A stretch of 64,000 nt of DNA from Glycomyces luteolus (GCF_027622875.1 NZ_JAPZVP010000016.1:1-64000); one strand, 5' to 3'; counted from the first letter of the stretch, positions 41,867-50,455 are shown. Numbers and translations: made by a program. The notes: generated from the sequence alone by a model not told the origin.

Positions 41867-42601
41867 GTGCCCAAGTTGAACCAGATCATCGCGATCGAGA
41901 AGAGCGTCAAGGCGAAGGCCGCGCGTGCGCTCGGCGACGCCGGGCGCGAGCTCGCGAAGGCGCCGCTGCTGTCCGGCATCTCCCGGACCTACCAGCCGAA
42001 GGACGAGGAGGGCGAGCAGCTGCCGCCCGAGTCGACGAAGGTGCAGCGCCGCGTCGAGGAGCAGCTGCGCGAGGTCTCCGAGGCGATGACGCGCCTGTTC
42101 GACGTCACGGCCACCAAGGACCGCACCAACGCCCTCGCCACCGCTGACATCACCGTGGACGGCGAGGTGCTCGTCGCCGACGTCCCCGTCACCTATCTCC
42201 TGTTCCTGGAGAAGCAGCTCGGCGAACTGCAGGCGTTCGTGAAGACGCTGCCCGTACTGGACGCGGGCGAGTCCTGGACGTACAACGACGCGTCCGACGC
42301 GTTCGCGACCGACCCGGTGAAGACGGTGCGCACCAAGAAGATCCCGCGCAACCACGTCAAGGCAGAGGCCACCGAGGAGCACCCGGCCCAAGTCGAGGTG
42401 TACTACGAGGACATCCCGGTCGGCTACTGGACCACCGTGAAGTTCTCGGGCGCGGCCCCCGCCAAGCGGGTCGCGCAGCTCTCCGAGCGGCTCGAGAAGC
42501 TCCAGATCGCCGTCAAGTTCGCCCGGGAGGAGGCCAACGGGACCGAAGTCGTCGACGAGAAGATCGGCGCCAAGGTCTTCGGCTACCTGCTCGGCGAATA
42601 G
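41867..42601 (+). CDS. Conserved hypothetical protein (VPKLNQIIAIEK family)
   Basis: 244 residues from GTG 41867 after GTGAGGG. The N-terminal VPKLNQIIAIEKSVKAKA and the block GESWTYNDASDAFATDPVKTVRTKKIPRNHVKAEATEEHPAQVEVYYEDIPVGYWTTVKFSG are familiar from soluble proteins conserved across actinobacteria. No catalytic motif is clear. Monocistronic, with terminators on both sides. Confidence 0.65.
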   Translation: MPKLNQIIAIEKSVKAKAARALGDAGRELAKAPLLSGISRTYQPKDEEGEQLPPESTKVQRRVEEQLREVSEAMTRLFDVTATKDRTNALATADITVDGEVLVADVPVTYLLFLEKQLGELQAFVKTLPVLDAGESWTYNDASDAFATDPVKTVRTKKIPRNHVKAEATEEHPAQVEVYYEDIPVGYWTTVKFSGAAPAKRVAQLSERLEKLQIAVKFAREEANGTEVVDEKIGAKVFGYLLGE

Positions 42602-42612
42602 GCACAGAGACC

Positions 42613-42633
42613 CCCCTGTTTGAGCGACAGGGG
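42613..42633 (+). terminator. Hairpin after 41867-42601
   Basis: A 7-bp stem (CCCCTGT / ACAGGGG) with a 7-nt loop lies 12 bases after the stop. No T-run follows, so it may be a weak terminator. Confidence 0.45.
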
Positions 42634-42698
42634 TGGCGCGAATTGCGCCGAAACACGCTGAAATTGAAGTTCAGTCCGAGTAATACGCGGGAACTCTT

Positions 42699-42736
42699 GA
42701 GGGTATGAGCCCTCTTTTGGCTTTAGCCGCCAAAAG
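42699..42736 (+). promoter_or_regulatory. Two overlapping hairpins upstream of the tRNA-like halves
   Basis: The first hairpin GAGGG-TATGAG-CCCTC (42699-42714) runs into TTTT. The second, CTTTTGGC-TTTAGCC-GCCAAAAG (42714-42736), uses that T-run as its stem. The two could exclude each other, as a terminator/antiterminator would. They lie about 100 bases before the tRNA 3' half. Confidence 0.4.
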
Positions 42737-42838
42737 CCCATCGGCACACGTTCTCCGCCAAAACTGAGACTCTCGCTCCAACTTCAGCATTCGCCACGCC
42801 GCACGATCAGCGAGTAGTTCCTCTGGGACATCGGTGTT

Positions 42839-42866
42839 GGAGGTTCGAATCCTTCCCGCCGCACCA
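42839..42866 (+). tRNA. tRNA-like 3' half (T-arm, acceptor strand, CCA)
   Basis: GGAGG-TTCGAAT-CCTTC forms a T-arm. The next bases CCGCCGC-A-CCA form the 3' acceptor strand, discriminator A and encoded CCA. The bases upstream do not supply a matching 5' acceptor strand at the expected distance (about 42791). The matching strand GCGGCGG lies just downstream at 42870. This is a tRNA half, not an ordinary complete tRNA. Confidence 0.6.
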
Positions 42867-42869
42867 CAT

Positions 42870-42895
42870 GCGGCGGTAGCTCAATGGCAGAGCGC
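42870..42895 (+). tRNA. tRNA-like 5' half (acceptor strand and D-arm)
   Basis: GCGGCGG-TA-GCTC-AATGGCA-GAGC reads as the 5' acceptor strand, the two linking bases and a good D-arm. The acceptor strand pairs perfectly (7 bp) with CCGCCGC in the 3' half located just upstream. After the D-arm no normal anticodon stem-loop or T-arm is found. The order is thus 3' half, CAT, 5' half. Confidence 0.5.
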
Positions 42896-42955
42896 GATGC
42901 TAGCAGCAGACTCAACGGCTACCGCGGATCGCAGCGGCTCACTATGTGGCACATG

Positions 42956-42989
42956 GCGGCCCGGGATGGAGGTCAACCACCCGGGCCGC
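42956..42989 (+). terminator. Strong hairpin after the tRNA-like halves
   Basis: A 10-bp perfect stem (GCGGCCCGGG / CCCGGGCCGC) encloses a 14-nt loop. There is no T-run. It may end the tRNA-like transcript. Confidence 0.45.
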
Positions 42990-43049
42990 ACCTATGCCCT
43001 GCGTGGCGGCGGCGCATAATGGCCGCCATGAGCGACAACCGAAAGGGCG

Positions 43050-43466
43050 ATGCCGCGTAAGCCGCCCGCGCGAGTACGCGCACAGCAGCGCCGCATCGTC
43101 CCGCCCGCGACGCCCCGGCCGATCCCCCGCATCCCCGGCGCCTCAAGCGCCCTGCAAGGCGCGACCGCGCGCCTCGAACACGACGATCCCCGTTTCAGCC
43201 CAGGCGATGTCGCCTCGGCGTTCCACGTCTGGCACCGGGCGGTCAGCGGCCCGGCCCGACGCGCTCGAGACCACGCGCGGCACGCCGACTGCGAGCTCTG
43301 CAACCCGCCGAGCCGCGACGTCCTCGAACTGGCGCTCCATCTCCTGCCGCGACGCTCCGCCCAGGAGCTGCGGCGGCTCGTCGCACCACTCGACGAGCGC
43401 TTCATGCGGCTGACGATCCCCTTGCCGGGCAAGCCACCCGGACCGTGGTGGACCCTGCGCGCCTAG
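43050..43466 (+). CDS. Hypothetical protein with CELC motif
   Basis: 138 residues from ATG 43050. A basic, Pro-rich N-terminus is followed by FSPGDVASAFHVWHRAVSGPARRARDHARHADCELCNPPSRDVLELALHLLPRRSAQELRRLVAPLDERFMRLTIPLP. The HADCELC segment suggests metal binding. I know similar proteins only as uncharacterised actinobacterial ones. Confidence 0.55.
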   Translation: MPRKPPARVRAQQRRIVPPATPRPIPRIPGASSALQGATARLEHDDPRFSPGDVASAFHVWHRAVSGPARRARDHARHADCELCNPPSRDVLELALHLLPRRSAQELRRLVAPLDERFMRLTIPLPGKPPGPWWTLRA

Positions 43467-43609
43467 CGGCGGGGGTACCCGCACTCGTGATCCGCCCCGG
43501 CGCCCCGACCGCCAGGGCAGGCCCGACAAACCCGGTAGGGCTGCCCCTACCAGCGAAATGCCTGCTCGCAGGGTCGTTGCGGCGGCCCGCGCGGACGAAG
43601 ATCATATCC

Positions 43610-44320
43610 ATGAACAAGATCTTCAAGCAGCTCGGCGCCGACAGTGCGTACCTGCTCTCCTCGCTTCCGATCGCCCTTCCCGCGTTCGTCATCACCGTCA
43701 CCGGCTTCGCCGCCGGCCTCGGAACCGCCGTCGTCTGGATCGGCATCCCGATCCTCGCCGCCACCCTCTTCGCCATGCGCGGCCTCGCCGCCGCCGGTCG
43801 CAGCCAGCTCGGCGCCGTCCTGCGCCAGCCGATCAACCGGCCGCACTACAAGCGCGCCCCCGAGGGCGCCTCAGCGGTGCGCCGCTACCTGACCCCGCTC
43901 ACCGACGGCCAGTCGTGGCTGAACCTGCTGTGGGGCCTGGTCAACTTCCCGCTCGCCGTCGCCGGGTTCTGCGTGGCCCTGAGCTGGTGGATCGCGACCG
44001 TCGCGACCCTCGCCTACCCCCTGTACGCCTGGATCATCCACCGCTCGGTCGGCGAAGGCGACGGCCTCGATTACGCGACGCGCTGGCTCGGCTGGGGCGA
44101 CTCGTACGCGGCCCTCTCCCTCCTCACCGTCCTCGGCGGCCTGGTCATGGCCCTGCTGCTGCCGCTGGTGCTGCGAGGCTTCGCGATCACCCAAGCCGCG
44201 CTCGGCCGCGGCCTGCTCGCCTCGCTCACCGAATCCGACGCGCCGTACACCGGCCCGACCCGCACCGCCTCGCTCGACGCCGAGGTCACCCGCGTCCAGG
44301 AGCGGCTCTCCGCCGCCTAG
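43610..44320 (+). CDS. Sensor-domain membrane protein
   Basis: 236 residues from ATG 43610. The first 200 residues (YLLSSLPIALPAFVITVTGFAAGLGTAVVWIGIPILAATLFAMRGLAAAGR... NLLWGLVNFPLAVAGFCVALSWWIATVATLAYPLYAWII... LLTVLGGLVMALLLPLVLRGFA) match the putative Sensor domain that precedes histidine kinases in Streptomyces. Here no kinase follows; the chain ends in a short helical tail (TASLDAEVTRVQERLSAA). The terminator at 44341 shows it is the last gene. Confidence 0.7.
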   Translation: MNKIFKQLGADSAYLLSSLPIALPAFVITVTGFAAGLGTAVVWIGIPILAATLFAMRGLAAAGRSQLGAVLRQPINRPHYKRAPEGASAVRRYLTPLTDGQSWLNLLWGLVNFPLAVAGFCVALSWWIATVATLAYPLYAWIIHRSVGEGDGLDYATRWLGWGDSYAALSLLTVLGGLVMALLLPLVLRGFAITQAALGRGLLASLTESDAPYTGPTRTASLDAEVTRVQERLSAA

Positions 44321-44340
44321 CGACCCGAACCAGGGAACCC

Positions 44341-44373
44341 CGACCGGGCGGCCACGCGCCGCCCGGTCGTTTT
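44341..44373 (+). terminator. Rho-independent terminator
   Basis: A 12-bp perfect stem (CGACCGGGCGGC / GCCGCCCGGTCG) with a CACGC loop is followed by TTTT, 20 bases after the stop of the Sensor gene. Confidence 0.85.
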
Positions 44374-44413
44374 CGCGCCGAGAACGGTTTTCACCGGTGC
44401 TAGGTTGGGGCGC

Positions 44414-45286
44414 ATGGCATCGCATCACGGACACAAGCACGGTGACCACTCCGCCGCGTTCGACTTCGCCGAAGCCGCACCCCGCTTCAAGGAGCGGGCC
44501 GCCGCCGAAGCCGCCAAGTACCGGCGCCTCGCCGAACGTCTCACTGCCCCCGGCGACCGCGTCGTGGCCGACATCGGGTGCGGGGCCGCCTCGATGGCGT
44601 TCGCCCTCGCCGAAGTCCTCCCCGACGCGCAGGTGGCGGCGGTCGACGCCGAACCGGCGATGCTCGACCTGGTGCGCGAACGCGCCGCCGAGACCGGCGC
44701 CGCGGTACGGGCCGCCCAGGCGTCCGTGGACGACGCGGACGCGCTCGCCGCGGCCGTCGGAGGCCCCGCCGACCTCCTTTGGGCCGGGCACGTCATCCAC
44801 CACGCGGCCGATCCGCAAGCGGCCCTGGACAACCTGGCCGGACTGCTCGCCCCCGGCGGGCGGCTCGCGATCGGCGAGGGCGGCACCGCTCCCCAGTACC
44901 TCCCTTGGCATGTGGGCGTGGGCGACCCGGGCCTGGAGCTGCGCCTCATCGAAGCCGGGTCGCGGCGCCTCCAAGGAGAGACGCACGAGCACGGATCCAC
45001 GCCGCTCGCCTACGGCTGGAACCTCGCCCTGGAACGCGCGGGACTGACCGAGGTGCGCGAGGTCAACGAACTCGACGCGACCCCGGCCCCGCTCGAAGGC
45101 GCGCAGCTGCGGCACGCACTGGAGTCATTGCGCACCAGGGCCGACTGGTTCGAGCACTACCTCAGCGAGGACGACAAGGCCGCCTGGTCGAGGCTCCTCG
45201 ACGACAACGGCCCGGACTGGCTCGGCAACCGCCGCGACCTCCGCCACCTGTCGATCGACACCTACTTCATCGCCGTCAGAGCCTGA
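44414..45286 (+). CDS. SAM-dependent methyltransferase, class I
   Basis: 290 residues from ATG 44414. TAGGTT at 44401-44406 suggests a leaderless promoter. Motif I is VVADIGCGAASMAFALAEVLPDAQVAAVDAEPAML (about 45-80). DLLWAGHVIHHAADPQAALDNLAGLLAPGGRLAIGEGG gives motifs II-III of the class I fold. A His-rich N-terminus (ASHHGHKHGDHS) is unusual and might bind metal. The acceptor molecule is unknown. Confidence 0.75.
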   Translation: MASHHGHKHGDHSAAFDFAEAAPRFKERAAAEAAKYRRLAERLTAPGDRVVADIGCGAASMAFALAEVLPDAQVAAVDAEPAMLDLVRERAAETGAAVRAAQASVDDADALAAAVGGPADLLWAGHVIHHAADPQAALDNLAGLLAPGGRLAIGEGGTAPQYLPWHVGVGDPGLELRLIEAGSRRLQGETHEHGSTPLAYGWNLALERAGLTEVREVNELDATPAPLEGAQLRHALESLRTRADWFEHYLSEDDKAAWSRLLDDNGPDWLGNRRDLRHLSIDTYFIAVRA

Positions 45287-45313
45287 GCGCCCGCGGCACC
45301 GGGGATCCCGCGC

Positions 45314-46552
45314 TCACTCGTTCCCGGAGTCGACCTCCAACTGGAAGAGCCGCTCGAGCGCGGCCCGCGCGTACACCTCCTCCAGATGGTCGGCGCGCGC
45401 GAAATCGCTGAGCAGGTCGTAACCGTCGCGGAGGCCGAGCCGCCCGAGCCGGTACGCCGCCTCGATACGCCCGAACCAGTGGAAGCAGTCGTCAGAGGCC
45501 AGCACCGAGTAGGCCTCGACCCCGACATCGGGACTGATGGAGTACATCGCCTCGGCCGCATCGATACCCAGGTGAAAGTCCATAACGGACTCGACGCCCT
45601 TCACGATCCGCCACAACGCGTGCTCCGCGTCGATGACGCTGCCCTCGGCGAGCTGCTCCGCGCAGATGATCCGCAGCCGCACCGAGATGTGCGGGGCGTT
45701 CGCCAAGTGCCGCAACGCCATCGACGCGGCCGAGGCGTGCACGTTGCGCAGCGCGTGGGCGGCGCTGTGGCGCACGTACTCGCTCACCGTCTCGTCGGTG
45801 ACCAGCTGCATCAGCGCGATCCCGGCGGGGCCGGCGGCGCAGTCGACCAGGGCGCTGGCCGCGTCGAGCCGGTATTTGGCGTCCACTGTCGAGTCGGAGG
45901 CGATGGCTTCGAGTGCGCGGGCCGCGTCCTCGACGCTGAAGCGGCCCATGTGCTCGGCGACCTCGAGTCGCACCTCTACATCCACATTGGACGATTGGGC
46001 TACGGGTGAAAGGCGCATGGCCATGTCCCGGCCGCCGAGGTCGATGAGGTCCTGGATGAGCTGGATGCGCAGTTCGGCGTCGATCGCCTCGTTCTTGATG
46101 GAGCCCACGAGATTGCTCATGGCGCGGTCGCGACGCTGATGCGGCACGGACACGACGGCCATGCCAATCGACGGCTCGCGAGCTTCGCCGAAAGGTCCTA
46201 CCGATGGCTCGCGGGCGTCGCCGAAGGCGGCGAGCGGCTCGTCGACGGGTGACCGGTAAACGTCGCTGATCGCGGCCTCGTAGGCGCCGATCTCGGCCTC
46301 CTCTTTCGCCCCACCGGTGGCGTCCCAGAAGCTCGTGCGCACGCTCGCGGGTTCCGGGTCGGGCTCGTCGCGCATGCGGGCGAGCTGGCGGCGGCGCTGC
46401 CAGCAGCCGGTTGCCCAGGTGGCGGCCAGCGCGGGGTAGAGGAGGCCGTAGCCCCAGATGCGGCTCACGCCGAAGAGCTCGACCACCGGGACGGGGGCGA
46501 GCGCGACGGAGAAGCGGAGGGTCCAAAGCTGCATTGCACTGGCGTTCGCCAT
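45314..46552 (-). CDS. Membrane-anchored HEAT-like repeat protein
   Basis: 412 residues from ATG 46552 (GAGGTTCGAC upstream). An N-terminal hydrophobic segment (LRFSVALAPVPVVELFGVSRIWGYGLLYPALAATWATG) may form two TM helices. From residue 130 there are helical pairs about 33 residues long (RIQLIQDLIDLGGRDMAMRLSPVAQ; RLEVAEHMGRFSVEDAARALEAIAS; RLDAASALVDCAAGPAGIALMQLVT; RHSAAHALRNVHASAASMALRHLAN), the HEAT/Armadillo-like pattern used for protein binding. Confidence 0.65.
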   Translation of the reverse strand: MANASAMQLWTLRFSVALAPVPVVELFGVSRIWGYGLLYPALAATWATGCWQRRRQLARMRDEPDPEPASVRTSFWDATGGAKEEAEIGAYEAAISDVYRSPVDEPLAAFGDAREPSVGPFGEAREPSIGMAVVSVPHQRRDRAMSNLVGSIKNEAIDAELRIQLIQDLIDLGGRDMAMRLSPVAQSSNVDVEVRLEVAEHMGRFSVEDAARALEAIASDSTVDAKYRLDAASALVDCAAGPAGIALMQLVTDETVSEYVRHSAAHALRNVHASAASMALRHLANAPHISVRLRIICAEQLAEGSVIDAEHALWRIVKGVESVMDFHLGIDAAEAMYSISPDVGVEAYSVLASDDCFHWFGRIEAAYRLGRLGLRDGYDLLSDFARADHLEEVYARAALERLFQLEVDSGNE

Positions 46553-46932
46553 ACGTCGAACCTCGGTTGAAGCGTTGTCGGCGGGACTGCTCGGTGCGGC
46601 TCCGCCGACGACCGCGGCAGCGTACTGCCTCGGGCGCCGCGCGCGGCCTCGACGTGGGATCGGCTGCGCTACCAGGCCGCATGCGGGGTGCCGGGGCATA
46701 AATCGTAGTTCCGCAGGAGGGCTCGGCGTCGCACAGGGTGTGCGACCGTCCACCCGGGCGGGACGGCGCGAACGGTTCGTCCCGCTACGGCCCCTTGGGC
46801 TTTGACAGACGTTGCGACCTGGGGATTTCCGGGGTCCACGGGGTCGGCGGTTGCCTGTACGATCGAGGTCACCCCGGTGAAGCCCAATCACCGCGACCGA
46901 TTGCCCCCGAGCAGACGAGGCGTGTAGAAGCG

Positions 46933-47808
46933 ATGACGTATCCGCCCCCCGGCGGTGGGAACCCGCAGTATCAGTTGCAGCCCGAGCCGCAGCAGCCCAG
47001 CGACCCGTATTCGCAGGGCTACAACAGCACGCCTCCGCCCGGCAACTACCACCAGCAGCCGCCGCCCCAGCAGTACACGCAGCCCTCGAACCCGCAGTAC
47101 TCGCAGCCGGGCCAGCCGATGATGCCGCCGCAGGTCGGCGTGCAGCCCGGCTACCCTTCGGTGCCCGGTTCGGTGCTGCCGCCGCCGATCCCGCCCGCGA
47201 AGCAGGGCGGCAACCTCGGGGTGATCCTCGGCGTGATCGTCGCCTTGGTCGTGGTCCTCGGTGTCGCCGCCGTGCTGATCATCCCGGGGATGCTCGACGA
47301 CGGCGATTCGCAGGCGGGCGGCGGCGACGCCTCGGCGAGCGCGGAGCCCTCCAAAGAGGAGGAGACGTCCGAGGCGGAGCCGAGCGACGAGGCGACCGAG
47401 GAGGCCACGCCGGACGCGGGCGGCGGCTTCGACGTGTGGGGCACGCCGGTCAGCTCCGACGACTTCGACCCGGCCACCCCTGAGGGGGCCGCGATCGCGT
47501 ACCAGGTCGCGCAGAACACCGGTGACGACGACGCCATGCGGGCGCTGGTGAGCGCGGAGGCGACCTCCGCGATGATCAGCGACCTTGAATGGGAGATCGA
47601 GGACACGACCGAGCCCTACCCGTATCCGTACTGGGGCATGGCGTACGAGGCCGCTGACGGCACGATGCGCGCCTGGTCGGGTTGGTCCTTGGACGACACG
47701 GCCCCGACCTCCGAAGACGAGATCATCGGCGGCTACACGTACACGGTGATCGAGGAAGGCGGGACCTGGAAGCTGTACGACGTGGCTTACGGTCTCGTCA
47801 CCGAGTAG
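46933..47808 (+). CDS. Proline/glutamine-rich single-TM protein with outer domain
   Basis: 291 residues from ATG 46933 (GTAGAAGCG upstream). The cytosolic Pro/Gln/Tyr-rich N-terminus (about 1-85) is followed by one TM helix (LGVILGVIVALVVVLGVAAVLIIPGML), an acidic Ser/Glu linker and a C-terminal domain (ATPEGAAIAYQVAQNTGDDDAMRALVSAEAT...TYTVIEEGGTWKLYDV) resembling NTF2-type outer domains. Its YPQ-like codons use C/G third bases, unlike the DnaA-box region of 19392-22559. Confidence 0.65.
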   Translation: MTYPPPGGGNPQYQLQPEPQQPSDPYSQGYNSTPPPGNYHQQPPPQQYTQPSNPQYSQPGQPMMPPQVGVQPGYPSVPGSVLPPPIPPAKQGGNLGVILGVIVALVVVLGVAAVLIIPGMLDDGDSQAGGGDASASAEPSKEEETSEAEPSDEATEEATPDAGGGFDVWGTPVSSDDFDPATPEGAAIAYQVAQNTGDDDAMRALVSAEATSAMISDLEWEIEDTTEPYPYPYWGMAYEAADGTMRAWSGWSLDDTAPTSEDEIIGGYTYTVIEEGGTWKLYDVAYGLVTE

Positions 47809-47826
47809 CGACCGCGGACGACCTTC

Positions 47827-47853
47827 GGCGCGGGGGGGCCGCCCCCCGCGCCT
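47827..47853 (+). terminator. Hairpin terminator after 46933-47808
   Basis: The GC-only inverted repeat GGCGCGGGGGG / CCCCCCGCGCC with a short loop is followed by TTCGCTT, about 20 bases after the stop. Confidence 0.65.
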
Positions 47854-47880
47854 TCGCTTATGAGGCAACACACCCGAACG

Positions 47881-47933
47881 ATATCCACAGGCCCCGACCA
47901 GCCGCCCTGTCCCACCTGGTCGAGTTATCCACA
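47881..47933 (+). promoter_or_regulatory. DnaA-box pair in a promoter region
   Basis: A perfect TTATCCACA lies at 47925-47933 and a one-mismatch ATATCCACA at 47881-47889, in the same orientation. They are in the non-coding stretch between the terminator and the gene at 47985. They may be DnaA sites acting on that promoter. Confidence 0.4.
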
Positions 47934-47984
47934 GGCGGAAAAGAAGTTGTTGACGCTCCGAAGCGGGTCGGCGACAGTTGGTAC

Positions 47985-48839
47985 ATGACGCAGATACCGA
48001 TGTACCGCACAGCAACCGCCATGATGAACCGGCCGCTCGACACGCCACTGGGCGACGCGGGCGAAGCGCCCCAGGACCTCCTCTTGCGCTTCGAGGCCGC
48101 CTTCGAAGCCGACTTCAGCCTGGTGGCCACGGGCCGCACCGCGGCCTGGATCCACGGCTTCGATGTCCTGCCGCCGGGGGTCGACCAACGCGAGTGGCCG
48201 GTCGAGAGCTCGCCTGATCCGCCGCTGGCGGACATCACGGTGGTCGACGGCCTGCCGGTGACCCGCCTGGCCCGCACCCTCGTCGACTGCGCGGCCGACC
48301 TGCCGCGACTGGAGGCGGTGGCCGCCGCGGACCAGTTCCTGCGCGCCGGGATCGACGCGGGGAGCCTGGCCGCCGCGCTCGAGCCGGTGCACGGCGAGCG
48401 GCTCAGGCGGGCGAACGCGACGCTGCTCGCGGCCGATCCGCGGTCGGAGTCGCCGATGGAGTCCTGGACGCGCTGCCTGGTCAGCGACGCCGGCCTCCCT
48501 GCGCCGGTGCCGCAGCTGCGGGTGCACACGCTGAACGGGCGCTCCAAGTTCCTCGACCTCGGTTGGGGGGCCTGGCAGGTCGGGGTCGAGTACGACGCCC
48601 TGGGCACGCGTATCGGCCCGGCGGCCGAGACCGCCGACCGGCGCCGCCACCAGGTGCTGCGCAACCTCGGCTGGGAGATCCTGGTCCTCACCGCCTCCGA
48701 TGTGATGGAGCACCCCAGACCTTGGCTGGTCCGGCTCCGCGAGATGCTCCTCGACCGCGGCTGGGACCCGGACCCGAATCAACTGCGGGACATCAACGAG
48801 CGCATCGAGGCGGTGAACATGGCAGTGGGCCGAGGCTGA
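47985..48839 (+). CDS. AbiEi-like / DUF559-type protein
   Basis: 284 residues from ATG 47985. The N-half (TGRTAAWIHGFDVLPPGVDQREWPVESSPDPPLADITVVDGLPVTRLARTLVDCAADLPRLEAVAAADQFLRAGID) matches the region found in actinobacterial AbiEi-family antitoxin-like proteins. The C-half (SPMESWTRCLVSDAGLPAPVPQLRVHTLNGRSKFLDLGWGAWQVGVEYDALG...RRRHQVLRNLGWEILVLTASDV) matches the DUF559-type Vsr-like nuclease fold (LDLGW...VEYD, then RR...GW). No partner toxin gene is adjacent. Confidence 0.65.
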   Translation: MTQIPMYRTATAMMNRPLDTPLGDAGEAPQDLLLRFEAAFEADFSLVATGRTAAWIHGFDVLPPGVDQREWPVESSPDPPLADITVVDGLPVTRLARTLVDCAADLPRLEAVAAADQFLRAGIDAGSLAAALEPVHGERLRRANATLLAADPRSESPMESWTRCLVSDAGLPAPVPQLRVHTLNGRSKFLDLGWGAWQVGVEYDALGTRIGPAAETADRRRHQVLRNLGWEILVLTASDVMEHPRPWLVRLREMLLDRGWDPDPNQLRDINERIEAVNMAVGRG

Positions 48840-48909
48840 CCGCGAGACCGGTGGGAGGGAAGGCGCCTCCCGCCCACCGGCCGAGCGAGCCCGGCCCCAC
48901 GGGCGGGTG

Positions 48910-48978
48910 GAGGCGAATCGAGGGGTGGGCAGGGGAGGGTGGGGGTGGGGGCGGGGGGGGGAGGCCCCCCGAGGGGTT
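48910..48978 (+). other. G-run tract with G-quadruplex potential
   Basis: The + strand has a string of G-runs of 3 to 9 bases separated by single other bases, between 48920 and 48975, in non-coding DNA. It can form several alternative G-quadruplexes. The rest of the 48840-49164 gap shows no gene. Confidence 0.55.
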
Positions 48979-49164
48979 TGAAGCCGGTCCGTCCCCGCCG
49001 CGCGATTCCTGCGATCGAAGCCTTCTCACCTCAGCGGGGAAGGGGAGACCGCCGAGGGGAACTCGCGGTCTCCACCGGTCCCACGGATTGCAATCGCGGA
49101 CCGGGCTCGGGGCGGGGTCGGGCTAGGATCGGTGCGAGCATCGTTCGATTCGGCAGGAGCGGCA

Positions 49165-49602
49165 GTGGCGGAAGGGTCCTTCACCGGGTTCGCGCGCCCC
49201 GCCGTACCCACCCCGCAGGAGATCCGCGACTGGGCGCTCGACCCCTACTCGACCGCGCCCGAAGGCCGCCAGTGGGACCTCACCCTCGCCACCGACGAAC
49301 TCGTCGACACCTGGCTCGAGCTCGCCGCCGACCCGACCTGCCCGAAGCGCTCCTTCGCGCTCCACGTGCTCTACATCTACGCCGGCGACGCCGTGCGCAC
49401 CAACTTCCGGGTCCACGCGCGCAAACGCGTCGACCGCCTCCTCGAGAGAGCGGCCGCTTCGCGCGACCAGTACGTTGAACTCTGGGCCGCCAACACCAAG
49501 GCGCTCATCCGACAGCCGGACCTGTTCGACTACCACGAATGGTGCAACGGCGGGCTGGTGCGCGGGCCGCGGCGGCTCAACCCCGGTCCTTCGAGAAAGT
49601 AA
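49165..49602 (+). CDS. Hypothetical helical protein
   Basis: 145 residues from GTG 49165, chosen for AGGAGCGGCA directly upstream; an upstream in-frame ATG at 49132 is less likely. Soluble (PTPQEIRDWALDPYSTAPEGRQWDLTLATDELVDTWLELAADPTCPKRSFALHVLYIYAGDAVRTNF...). No family recognised with confidence. It lies 33 bp before the DUF1707 gene, so probably co-transcribed. Confidence 0.6.
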   Translation: MAEGSFTGFARPAVPTPQEIRDWALDPYSTAPEGRQWDLTLATDELVDTWLELAADPTCPKRSFALHVLYIYAGDAVRTNFRVHARKRVDRLLERAAASRDQYVELWAANTKALIRQPDLFDYHEWCNGGLVRGPRRLNPGPSRK

Positions 49603-49635
49603 GAGCCCGATGACGATGAAGCCTGCGAGCCACCG

Positions 49636-50226
49636 ATGACGCATGACCCGAACATGCGCGTCTCCAACGCGGAGCGCGAGGCGATCATCGCCAAGCTCCA
49701 CGCCGCCACCGAGGAGGGCCGACTCGACCTCGACGAGTTCGCCGACCGCTCCCGCCAGGCCTATGAGGCCCGCACCTACGGCGAGGTCGAGCGCCTCCTC
49801 GCCGACCTCCCCGACGCCGGCGGCACCCTCGCCGTCCCCGCCGCCAAGCGGCCGCTCCCCCAAGGCCCCGCCGAGCTGCGGCTCAAGCCCACCGGCTCCT
49901 CCGTGGTCCGCGACGGCGACTGGGTCGTCCCGCCGAAGATCTTCGTCAACGCCACCGGTTCTTCGATAAAGCTCGACTGCCGCCACGCGGTGATCCAGAC
50001 CGACACCGTCGACCTCGACGTGAAGCTCCTCGGCTCCTCACTCACCGTCGTGCTGCCCCAAGGCGCCTATGCCGTGGACGAGAACACCGAAGTCTTCGGC
50101 AGCTCCATGCGCAACCGCGCCACCTACAAGGGAGGCACGGCAATCCGCTTCTCGGTCGCGGGCAAGGCGACGGGCAGTTCCGTGACTTTCCGCCACGAAC
50201 GCCGATTCCTCTGGTGGCGCTGGTGA
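49636..50226 (+). CDS. DUF1707 protein
   Basis: 196 residues from ATG 49636. The first 60 residues (MRVSNAEREAIIAKLHAATEEGRLDLDEFADRSRQAYEARTYGEVERLLADLP) are a clear DUF1707 domain. The rest (IFVNATGSSIKLDCRHAVIQTDTVDLDVKLLGSSLTVVLPQGAYAVDENTEVFGSSMRNRATYKGGTAIRFSVAGKATGSSVTFRH) is a beta-repeat region with recurrent GSS turns, like the cell-wall-active antibiotic response fold. No TM helix, so it acts in the cytosol or at the membrane surface. Confidence 0.8.
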   Translation: MTHDPNMRVSNAEREAIIAKLHAATEEGRLDLDEFADRSRQAYEARTYGEVERLLADLPDAGGTLAVPAAKRPLPQGPAELRLKPTGSSVVRDGDWVVPPKIFVNATGSSIKLDCRHAVIQTDTVDLDVKLLGSSLTVVLPQGAYAVDENTEVFGSSMRNRATYKGGTAIRFSVAGKATGSSVTFRHERRFLWWRW

Positions 50227-50455
50227 TCGACGCTTCCGCCGACCACGGCATTCACTGAATATTCCATTGCCGGAACGTCCTTTGTAACGGGCGCATAACA
50301 GTCATGCCGGATTCCGGCATTCTCCTCATATGAGGGTTTACAGCGAACCAACCTCGCAATAGGCTCGCTTTCGTGCGCCGCGGCGCGGCCCAGTTCGCGG
50401 TCCGCACCGGAGCACTCACCCACGGCGCACGTCCCCCTTGAGAGGAGCTCATCGC

